From DASZHJ01 sp035604335 (GTDB lineage: Bacteria > Pseudomonadota > Alphaproteobacteria > ATCC43930 > CGMCC-115725): a stretch of DNA of 5,134 nt. The position numbers were made by a program, and so were the translations under genes. The stretch is taken from the NCBI GenBank assembly GCA_035604335.1, contig DATNIT010000235.1, positions 1 through 5,134 of the forward strand. The letters are read 5' to 3'. Positions 1-4,623 of this stretch are shown here, piece after piece. Position 1 is the stretch's first letter. Each line of letters opens with the position of its first letter. The notes beneath the pieces are model-generated. The model saw nothing but the letters and a program-made list of their open reading frames with translations. It made no database searches and was not told where the DNA came from.

Positions 1-659
1 TCCAGGTTTACCTTGACCTGCGGAATGCGCTCATGAAGGGGCGCTATGTCCCTGGGCAAAAGATAACGATCCGCGGCCTCGCGCAGGACTACAGAACCAG
101 CCTCACGCCGGCACGCGAAGCCCTGCACTACCTGGTGGCAGAAGGCGTGCTGGTGAGCGAATCTAACCGCTCGGCCTACGTTCCCATCATGAGTGGCGAC
201 AGAATTCGAGAGCTCCGAGATATCCGAATGGCGAACGAGGGACTGGCGGCTGCTCGCGCCGCCGTCCAAATTACGAGAAAAGAAATCCAATACCTGCGCA
301 CGCTGGCCGCCGAGATAGCAGCCGCGAGAGAGCATGGTGAAGTGGAGGCCGATATCCTCAAGCTGACCGAATTCCAATTCTCGGTCTATCGAGCATCACG
401 GATGCCTCGGCTAGTCAAGATAATCGAGAACTTATGGCTTCAGACCGGCCCCTATCTAAAGCTGCTGTACCCAGATTATGTGCGCACTGTCAGATCGCGT
501 CGCGGCGATTGGCGGGACCGAATTTGCGCAGCTCTTAAAGAGCGTGACGGGGAGGCCGCTCGACGGGAGATCGAGAGCGATGTCGGAGAGGCGCTTGAAT
601 ACCTGGCGAAGCTGGCCGACGCTGCCGTGGTTATGAGCCCCAGGGCGAAAAGCGGTTAG
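1..659 (+). CDS. GntR-family (FCD subfamily) transcriptional regulator, 5' end outside window
   Basis: DNA-binding regulator of the FadR/FCD branch of the GntR family, which typically responds to small carboxylic acids or sugar-acid metabolites. The open frame runs in from the left edge (first full codon at base 3; 218 residues visible). The ATG at 33 is not the start, because the first helix of the winged HTH (VYLDLRNALMKGRYVPGQ) spans it; roughly 10-25 residues are missing. The winged HTH covers visible residues 1-61 and includes TIRGLA and the recognition-helix motif TPAREAL (GntR consensus TPVREAL). An all-helical FCD effector domain follows at about 70-205, including FQFSVYRAS and the LWLQTGPYLKLLYP stretch. 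Aligned by eye, the Asp and His positions that bind metal in many FCD domains are Leu, Gln, Arg and Asp here, so metal-dependent ligand binding looks unlikely. Stop TAG at 657-659 is followed by a terminator candidate. The regulated genes are not evident; they may lie upstream. Family call is firm; ligand unknown. Confidence 0.93.
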   Translation, partial: QVYLDLRNALMKGRYVPGQKITIRGLAQDYRTSLTPAREALHYLVAEGVLVSESNRSAYVPIMSGDRIRELRDIRMANEGLAAARAAVQITRKEIQYLRTLAAEIAAAREHGEVEADILKLTEFQFSVYRASRMPRLVKIIENLWLQTGPYLKLLYPDYVRTVRSRRGDWRDRICAALKERDGEAARREIESDVGEALEYLAKLADAAVVMSPRAKSG

Positions 660-673
660 TCGCATTGCGGATT

Positions 674-708
674 GGCCTGGTGCCAGCTGGCGCGGCCGTG
701 CTTTTTTT
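674..708 (+). terminator. Candidate rho-independent terminator of the GntR-family gene
   Basis: It lies 14 bases past the regulator's stop codon. GGCC at 674-677 pairs with GGCC at 694-697. After a two-base bulge (678-679), GTGCC (680-684) pairs with GGCGC (689-693, one G-U) around an AGCT loop. A run of seven T residues follows at 702-708, four bases after the stem. Position, GC-rich stem and T run fit an intrinsic terminator; the bulge and the short spacer before the T run lower confidence. The segment also contains the perfect 10-base palindrome GCCAGCTGGC (682-691). Confidence 0.6.
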
Positions 709-1030
709 GCGAGCTGGAATGAATGTCCGCCTCATTGGGAGCCCGGAACTCCGGTCAGAGGCCGCACCATCATCGGCACAAGCGACCACACGTATTCGGG
801 CGATCAAATCCGCGATAGCCTCGAACCTCGCGAATTTAAGATCCCGGTGGCGCAGGTCACCGCTCAAAAGGAGCAACCCCGTCGCCCTCGTGGGGCTGTC
901 ACGCAGCAGCTCGCGGCGTGAACCCGAGGTCTCATTCTGGCAGGCAAGCCCCCGCAGGGTGCGTCTATGAGTTCACAGCCTAGGTAGAGGCGACGCTCCA
1001 GACGCTTCTCTGAGGATCTGCACTGATTTC

Positions 1031-1062
1031 CGCAGCCAGGATAGCTGCGCGAAACGCGGCTA
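1031..1062 (+). other. Pair of mutually exclusive stem-loops
   Basis: CGCAGC (1031-1036) can pair with GCTGCG (1044-1049) around a seven-base loop. The same GCTGCG lies within the left arm (1042-1049) of a second stem that pairs with CGCGGCTA (1055-1062) around the loop CGAAA, with one G-U pair. The two folds compete for one segment, as in attenuators, but no T run follows and no open reading frame is obviously controlled. The geometry is seen directly; any regulatory role is speculation, and such small stems are common in GC-rich DNA. Confidence 0.25.
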
Positions 1063-1283
1063 AAGAGTGAAGCCAATGCCCATTGAGCGTCTCTGCAACT
1101 TGTGGCGCGACAGAGAGCACAAAGTTAGGAAACCGTTGTTCTATCCAGCAGAGCTACGGGGACGCGCGCACCGGCACCCTTATAGCAACCGCGGGCGGCC
1201 CTGGCCAATCGGGCTCGCGCGGGCCGGCCCATCCATAAAACTCCGTACCTGCCGTCATGACTCCGCCACAATCCCAGGCATTC

Positions 1284-1294
1284 CTTGTCACAAG
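1284..1294. promoter_or_regulatory. Palindrome CTTGTCACAAG, possible operator
   Basis: A perfect 11-base palindrome with a single central base, lying 14 bases ahead of the candidate -35 element of the mlaC-like gene. Its TTGT...ACAA arms resemble sites bound by GntR/FCD regulators (general form T-N-GT...AC-N-A, for example TTGTATACAA), and such a regulator is encoded just upstream on the same strand. The one-base centre differs from the two-base centre of the classic sites, and only one copy is present. The palindrome is observed; the operator role is inference. Confidence 0.3.
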
Positions 1295-1307
1295 AACATG
1301 GGAAGCC

Positions 1308-1336
1308 TTGCGTGGTTTGATCGTTTTGTCTAAAGA
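1308..1336 (+). promoter_or_regulatory. Weak sigma70-type promoter candidate for the mlaC-like gene
   Basis: TTGCGT (1308-1313) and TAAAGA (1331-1336) are separated by exactly 17 bases. Each hexamer matches the consensus at only three of six positions. The -10 element would place transcription about 45-50 bases ahead of the ATG at 1391. Spacing and position are good, the hexamers are poor; alphaproteobacterial promoters are often loose, so this is only a candidate. Confidence 0.25.
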
Positions 1337-1390
1337 GCCGCCCGCTGATGGCAGTGCGAAGAAACACACCAAGAAGGAGTGCCCCCTCAC

Positions 1391-2005
1391 ATGGTTTCGC
1401 GTCGTCTGGTTCTCGGGTTCGGTTTCGCGCTCTTGGCGGCGGGAACGCCGATCGTGCCGGCGCTCGCCGCCGGCGAGTCGACGGCCGTCGTCGCCGATTT
1501 CGGCAATCACATGCTGCAGATGCTGAACGATCCTCAGGTGCCGACGGCCGAGCGGCAGAAACGCTTCGGCGCACTGCTCGACAAAGACTTCGACTTCGTC
1601 AAGATCGGCCGCTTCGTGCTCGGCCGCTACTGGCAGACCGCGACCGACCAGGAGAAGCAAGAATTCGCGCCGGTATTCCGCGACTACGTCGTGCAGAGCT
1701 ATTCCGTGCGCTTCGGCGAGTTCGACAGCGTCACCTTCAAGGTGACGGGTGAGCGCCCGGAGAGTCCGACCAGCACCATCGTGAGCACCACCGTGATGCA
1801 GCGTGGCGGTCAGACGCCAGCCAAGGTCGACTGGCGCGTCGCGACGGACGCGGACTCGCCCAAGATCACCGAGGTGATCGTCGACGGCATCAGCATGTCG
1901 CTGACCCATCGGCAGGAGTTCGCCTCGCTGATCGAGCGCAGCGGCGGCGGTGTTTCCGGCCTGATCGCCCAGCTCAAGTCCAAGATCAACATCGCCCGGC
2001 AATAG
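1391..2005 (+). CDS. MlaC/Ttg2D-family exported lipid-binding protein, stand-alone
   Basis: Periplasmic substrate-binding protein of the MlaC (toluene tolerance Ttg2D, PF05494) family, which carries phospholipid or related lipids between the membranes; HpnM of hopanoid gene clusters belongs to the same family. The ATG at 1391 gives 204 residues (E. coli MlaC is about 211). AAGGAG at 1374-1379 lies 11 bases ahead; the in-frame GTG at 1379 overlaps that ribosome site and is unlikely. Residues 1-26 form a signal peptide with a twin-arginine-like start (SRRLVLG), a hydrophobic core and ALA at the probable cleavage point. The family signature follows: FVKIGRFVLGRYWQTAT (about 70-86), then QEFAPVFRDYVVQSYSVRFG and a C-terminal beta-rich half ending with an amphipathic tail. 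No MlaD, MlaE, MlaF or hopanoid gene is adjacent, so its partner permease must be elsewhere. Transcribed alone; converges with the pcaC-like gene 29 bases away. Confidence 0.93.
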   Translation: MVSRRLVLGFGFALLAAGTPIVPALAAGESTAVVADFGNHMLQMLNDPQVPTAERQKRFGALLDKDFDFVKIGRFVLGRYWQTATDQEKQEFAPVFRDYVVQSYSVRFGEFDSVTFKVTGERPESPTSTIVSTTVMQRGGQTPAKVDWRVATDADSPKITEVIVDGISMSLTHRQEFASLIERSGGGVSGLIAQLKSKINIARQ

Positions 2006-2019
2006 CGCCGCTCCGGAGG

Positions 2020-2041
2020 GCGAGCCGAGGCTCGCTATTTC
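2020..2041 (+). terminator. Possible short terminator between convergent genes
   Basis: GCGAGC (2020-2025) pairs with GCTCGC (2030-2035) around the loop CGAG, 14 bases past the mlaC-like stop, followed by TATTTCT. It overlaps the last base of the convergent pcaC-like gene's stop codon. The perfect palindrome CTCCGGAG (2011-2018) sits just ahead. The stem is short and the T-rich tail interrupted, so efficiency is uncertain. Confidence 0.4.
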
Positions 2042-2424
2042 TGGCCGGCTTCGGCGAACACCTCGCGGGCGATGCGGAAGCTGTCGAGCGAGGCCGGCAC
2101 GCCGCAATAGATCGCGGTCTGCAGCAGCACCTCGCGGATCTCGTCCTTGCTGACGCCGTTGGTGAGCGCGCCCTTTATGTGCAGCTTCACCTCGTGCGGG
2201 CGGTTGAGCGCGGTCAGCATGGCGAGGTTGATCAGGCTCCGCGTCTTGCGCGAGAGGCCGGGCCGGCCCCACACGGCGCCCCAGCAATACTCCGTCACCA
2301 GCTCCTGGAATGGCCGGGTGAAGTCGTCCGCCGCCTTGATGGAGTTATCCACGTATTTCCGGCCGAGCACCGCCCGGCGGATCTTCAGGCCCTTTTTGTA
2401 GACCGGTGTCTTCGTCGCTGCCAT
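2035..2424 (-). CDS. Carboxymuconolactone decarboxylase family protein (PcaC-like)
   Basis: 129-residue cytoplasmic enzyme of the carboxymuconolactone decarboxylase family (PF02627). The closest functional match is 4-carboxymuconolactone decarboxylase (PcaC), which converts gamma-carboxymuconolactone to beta-ketoadipate enol-lactone in the protocatechuate branch of the beta-ketoadipate pathway. The length (PcaC about 130) and these features fit: GLKIRRAVLG (12-21), FTRPFQELVTEYCWGAVWGRPGL (35-57 region), KTRSLINLAMLTALNR, the His of LHIKGALTNG (His82), and DEIREVLLQTAIYCGVP (94-110). It lacks the CxxC pair of the AhpD peroxidase-reductase branch. The start ATG at 2424 has GGAGGG (2432-2437) seven bases upstream. 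No other pca gene is in the window, so a paralogue acting on another substrate is possible. It is third in the minus-strand cluster after a 129-base gap containing a strong stem-loop, so it may be transcribed separately from the two genes before it. Confidence 0.92.
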   Translation of the reverse strand: MAATKTPVYKKGLKIRRAVLGRKYVDNSIKAADDFTRPFQELVTEYCWGAVWGRPGLSRKTRSLINLAMLTALNRPHEVKLHIKGALTNGVSKDEIREVLLQTAIYCGVPASLDSFRIAREVFAEAGQK

Positions 2425-2506
2425 GACCTCGCCCTCCGCTTTGGTTGGAAGCCGCGATCAAATCATGAGGCCGTCGGCTAGGCCAAGAGCTTCGGCGATA
2501 CGACTA

Positions 2507-2546
2507 CGCGCGTCGCGAGGGTTGGTGTGGCGGCTCGCGACACGCG
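2507..2546 (-). terminator. Strong stem-loop just after the secreted-protein gene, possible terminator or attenuator
   Basis: Two 13-base arms (2507-2519 and 2534-2546) pair at 12 of 13 positions (one C-A mismatch at 2511/2542), enclosing a 14-base loop. Read on the minus strand the structure starts only seven bases after the stop codon at 2554. No T run follows (TAGTCGTATC), so it is not a textbook intrinsic terminator; it could instead protect the upstream mRNA end or damp read-through into the pcaC-like gene about 80 bases on. The fold is seen directly; the role is inferred. Confidence 0.5.
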
Positions 2547-2553
2547 GAAGAGA

Positions 2554-3261
2554 TCAGAATTGGCCGGGCTTGATCTTGAAGATGTCGAGATTCTTGGGGT
2601 CCTCGACATAGACCAGACGGCCGAAGGGAATGCGCGGCGGCGGCTTCGTCTCGTCGGGCTTCTCGCCGGCACGGGGCGCTTCCGGCACGGTGCCGTACTG
2701 CAGCTGCACGACGCGGCCTTTCTCGTCCGTGCCCTGAAACAGCAGCGTGTTCCCGTCCGAGAGCTGCGCGTTGATGATGCGGTTCTCGGGCTTGAAGGAT
2801 TGGCCGAGGAAATAGTTGAGCAGCTCCTGCGCGCCGCCCAGCACGCCGGTGCTGGTGGGCGCGGTCTCGCTCACGCCCGCGCCCCACATGAGAACCACCT
2901 GAAACAGTTTCTTCTGGCTGTAGCCGACGATGTAGTGCACGCGCGCCACGGAAATCTCCGGCAGCACGTCCTTGGCGGTGATGGTGAGGACCGTGGTGCG
3001 GTCGATCGGGTTGACCTCCTTGGAGATCGTGGACTCCTTGACGCTGAAGTCGGCCGCGATCGCGCGCTTCACCGCGGCCTCGTCCATGCCGAATTTGGCG
3101 CTGCGAAAGCCCTCGACGTCATAGGGTTTGGCCTCGCCGGCGTTGGGCGCGAGCGGAGCGATGCCGCTGGAGGGCGCCTGCTGTGCCCACAGTGCGCTGC
3201 CGCTCGCGGCCGCGAGCACTACCGTCAGCGCCAAGGCGCGCAGGCAGGCGACGGCGTTCAT
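2554..3261 (-). CDS. Secreted protein of unknown function, coupled to sapC-like gene
   Basis: 235 residues; I do not recognise a named family, although the GFRSAKFGMDEAAVKRAI segment (51-68) has the look of small exported proteins conserved in Rhizobiales. Residues 1-26 are a Sec-type signal peptide (short basic start, ALALTVVLAAAS hydrophobic core, cleavage near ALWA). The mature part is a compact mixed alpha/beta domain (about 45-192) with alternating strands such as TTVLTITAKDVL and RVHYIVGYSQKKLFQVVLMW. A Pro/Lys/Glu-rich linker (193-212) and a short tail ending IFKIKPGQF follow. No lipobox, no second membrane span, no catalytic motif. The start ATG (3261) lies one base after the TGA of the sapC-like gene (TGA-G-ATG) and has no clear Shine-Dalgarno of its own, so it is probably translated by coupling. 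This ties its function to the SapC-like protein, most plausibly at the cell envelope. Confidence 0.82.
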   Translation of the reverse strand: MNAVACLRALALTVVLAAASGSALWAQQAPSSGIAPLAPNAGEAKPYDVEGFRSAKFGMDEAAVKRAIAADFSVKESTISKEVNPIDRTTVLTITAKDVLPEISVARVHYIVGYSQKKLFQVVLMWGAGVSETAPTSTGVLGGAQELLNYFLGQSFKPENRIINAQLSDGNTLLFQGTDEKGRVVQLQYGTVPEAPRAGEKPDETKPPPRIPFGRLVYVEDPKNLDIFKIKPGQF

Positions 3262-3262
3262 C

Positions 3263-4027
3263 TCAGCGCCCGGCCGCCCGTCGCTCGGCCATGATCTGGA
3301 CCAACCGGTCCCAGGCGCCGAGCGACAGGAAGTGCGAGTAGATCAGCGCGATCCAGCCCTTGGACCGCCAGTCCAGGAACGTGTCCGCCGGACAGGTGTT
3401 GAACTTGGCCTCGTCGATCATCTTGAAGCCGCGCACCACGATGCTCTCGCCGCCCGGCAGCTTCACGGTGGCGTCCTTGGGTATCAGCAGCTCGACCTGG
3501 GCGAGCGTGCGGCCGAGCTCGCGCGTCGCCTCGTGTTGGCGCTGGTAGGCAACGCAGAACTCCAGCGCCTTCTGCGTGATCTCCGTGGCCTTGCCGTCGC
3601 GGAAGAACGGGTTCGCGGTCGTCGCCTCCAGCAGGTCCGAGGCCTCGTCGACACAGAGCGTGAGGTCCTGATTTCCAGACTGCTCCGAGAAAAGAAACGG
3701 GTAGCGCCGGACATACGCGGGCACGTATGCGCCGCGGCGCCAGCTGCCGTCAGGCTCGACGTAGAGATTCGCCTGGTCCTGGATGCCGACCACGGCCATC
3801 GGCATCGGCACCGGCTCGTTGCTGAAGACGATGGGATAGTCGCGCTGCGCGTGGAACAACTCCTGCACGGTGAGCGGGATGGCGTTGGTCTGCGCGGCGA
3901 AGCGGTAGTTGGGGGCGCGCTTGAGCGACACCTCCGAGTGCACCTGCGCTTGCAGCGCGAACGGCCTCTTGTAGAACATCGGAAGCGCGGCGGCCTGCTG
4001 GAGCTGCGCCGCGGACTGCTGTGCCAT
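3263..4027 (-). CDS. SapC family protein
   Basis: 254-residue member of the SapC family (PF07277, usual length about 250), named after a Campylobacter fetus surface-layer locus; biochemical function is not established. Recognisable blocks in order: MFYKRPFALQ (17-26), NYRFAAQTNAIPL (40-52), DYPIVFSNE (63-71), PMAVVGIQDQANLYVEPDGSW (76-96), YVPAYVRRYPFLF (101-113), LTLCVDEAS (122-130), a helical middle section, and a C-terminal ALIYSHFLSLGAWDRLVQIM segment. No signal peptide is visible; the first 16 residues are Gln/Ala-rich. The start ATG (4027) has GGGAAGG (4034-4040) six bases upstream. It is the first gene of the minus-strand cluster and ends one base before the secreted-protein gene. In sphingomonads and caulobacters SapC genes often sit with TonB-dependent receptor clusters; none is seen here. 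Family call is firm; role unknown. Confidence 0.93.
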   Translation of the reverse strand: MAQQSAAQLQQAAALPMFYKRPFALQAQVHSEVSLKRAPNYRFAAQTNAIPLTVQELFHAQRDYPIVFSNEPVPMPMAVVGIQDQANLYVEPDGSWRRGAYVPAYVRRYPFLFSEQSGNQDLTLCVDEASDLLEATTANPFFRDGKATEITQKALEFCVAYQRQHEATRELGRTLAQVELLIPKDATVKLPGGESIVVRGFKMIDEAKFNTCPADTFLDWRSKGWIALIYSHFLSLGAWDRLVQIMAERRAAGR

Positions 4028-4162
4028 CCCTGACCTTCCCGACCGGCTCCGACCCGCTCGCCGATCGCGGCAGGACGGTATTCAAGAAGCCCGGCCTGGG
4101 CAAGGGTGGCGGGCGGGCCGCGCCCGCTTGACGGCACGGCACCTTGCGTGGAGCCTCATCCA
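4028..4162. promoter_or_regulatory. Divergent intergenic region between sapC-like and nucleotidyltransferase genes
   Basis: 135 bases that must hold the start signals for both flanking genes. GCGGGC (4109-4114) and GCCCGC (4122-4127) form a six-base stem near the middle. On the minus strand TTGCCC and TACCGT, 17 bases apart, could be a poor promoter for the sapC-like gene; nothing better than a lone TTGACG (4128-4133) without a matching -10 is seen for the plus strand. GTGGAG (4148-4153) is the likely ribosome site for the nucleotidyltransferase gene. Confidence 0.35.
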
Positions 4163-4597
4163 ATGTTGCCCGTTGAGGCCGAACGGCTCATTGGCGTTCT
4201 CTCCCGGTGGGTCGAGCGTCAACATACCTGTCGGGCGATGGCCGTCGTGGGATCGTGGGCCCGAGGCACCGCAAGATCGGACTCTGACCTCGACCTGCTT
4301 CTGTTGACGAACACGCTCGACCATTGGTCGTCGGATGCCGACTGGCTCCCGGGCGTCGGCCTGGACGAAATCGCAATGGAAATTAAGTCCGCTCAACTGC
4401 TGCGATATGGAGCCACTCGCTCCTGGCACATTCAGCTAAGCCCGCCGGCAGAGTTGGAATTGACTTTTGCAGATCTCACCTGGGCGAACCTGACGCCCAT
4501 CGATCCCGGCAGCCGAAAGGTGGTCTCCGGTGGCATTCGGATCACTGTCGATAAGGATAAACTGCTGGCAACATTGAAACGCATCGTCCTCGGCTGA
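4163..4597 (+). CDS. Nucleotidyltransferase-domain protein (Pol beta superfamily), stand-alone
   Basis: 144-residue minimal nucleotidyltransferase that would transfer a nucleoside monophosphate to a protein, RNA or small molecule. The ATG at 4163 has GGAG (4150-4153) nine bases upstream; the in-frame GTG at 4106 adds 19 Pro/Gly-rich residues from a hairpin region and is unlikely. The signature GSWARGTARSDSDLDLLLL (30-48) has the GS loop at 30-31 and the metal-binding pair Asp42 and Asp44. A third carboxylate is expected in AELELTF (96-102), probably Glu99. The tail TPIDPGSRKVVSGGIRI and a final DKDKLLATL fit a known branch of small nucleotidyltransferases ending in similar DPGT...VV..G.RI and D...LL..L segments. 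No HEPN partner is adjacent, so it does not form an obvious MntA/HepT toxin-antitoxin pair, and it lacks the C-terminal helical domain of aminoglycoside adenylyltransferases. Composition looks less GC-rich than its neighbours, suggesting separate origin. Substrate unknown. Confidence 0.88.
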   Translation: MLPVEAERLIGVLSRWVERQHTCRAMAVVGSWARGTARSDSDLDLLLLTNTLDHWSSDADWLPGVGLDEIAMEIKSAQLLRYGATRSWHIQLSPPAELELTFADLTWANLTPIDPGSRKVVSGGIRITVDKDKLLATLKRIVLG

Positions 4598-4617
4598 GGC
4601 ACGGCGCCGAGGCCTTT
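4588..4617 (+). terminator. Possible terminator between convergent genes
   Basis: CCTCGGC (4588-4594) pairs with GCCGAGG (4606-4612) around an 11-base loop; the left arm overlaps the last codons of the nucleotidyltransferase gene and its stop is at the arm's edge. A weak CCTTTA tail follows. The arms also serve the minus-strand oxidoreductase gene ending at 4624, so it could act in both directions, but neither side has a proper T run. Confidence 0.35.
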
Positions 4618-4623
4618 ACGGGC

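Larger units (their letters stand above)
709..1390. other. Long gap without a supported gene
   Basis: About 680 bases between the regulator's terminator and the mlaC-like start. Several short open frames exist on both strands, but their translations are Arg/Ser/Ala-rich, resemble no family I recognise, and lack ribosome-binding sites that would single out a start. The stretch looks less codon-structured than its flanks and could be plain spacer or the decayed remains of a gene. Small symmetric elements seen: two mutually exclusive stem-loops at 1031-1062, an imperfect inverted repeat AACTTGT/ACAAAGTT (1097-1103 and 1119-1126), the perfect palindrome GGGCCGGCCC (1221-1230) and CTTGTCACAAG (1284-1294). 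No tRNA-like cloverleaf, transposase fragment or tandem repeat was found by reading. Confidence 0.6.

Noticed and set aside
713..780. Resemblance of the GAATGTCCGCCT stretch to dispersed intergenic repeats seen in Bradyrhizobium-type genomes
   Set aside because: The match from memory is short and not tied to a visible repeat boundary or second copy in the window; too weak to annotate.
665..970. Plus-strand open frame of 101 codons after the regulator
   Set aside because: Its start lies ahead of the terminator stem-loop, there is no ribosome site, and the Ser/Arg/Ala-rich product resembles nothing I know.
1067..1333. Plus-strand open frame of 88 codons before the mlaC-like gene
   Set aside because: No ribosome-binding site, basic low-information product, no recognisable motif.
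1379..1390. GTG at 1379 as the start of the mlaC-like gene
   Set aside because: It overlaps the GGAG of the ribosome site, which is correctly placed for the ATG at 1391; the ATG also gives a cleaner signal peptide.
1154..2287. Long minus-strand open frame (377 codons) opposite the mlaC-like gene
   Set aside because: Arg/Asp/Ala/His-rich translation with no family resemblance. It lies antisense to two well-supported genes or in another frame of them; long shadows are expected in GC-rich coding DNA.
2527..3294. Plus-strand open frame (255 codons) opposite the secreted-protein gene
   Set aside because: The minus-strand protein has a signal peptide, coupled start and well-mixed composition; the plus-strand product is low-complexity Arg/Ala/Gly/Leu.
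3128..4033. Plus-strand open frame (301 codons) opposite the sapC-like gene
   Set aside because: Composition is typical of an antisense shadow (Arg/Leu/Val/His-rich), and the opposite strand encodes a clear SapC-family protein.
4106..4162. GTG at 4106 as the start of the nucleotidyltransferase gene
   Set aside because: The added residues are encoded by a GC-rich stem-loop and look non-coding; the ATG at 4163 has GGAG nine bases upstream.
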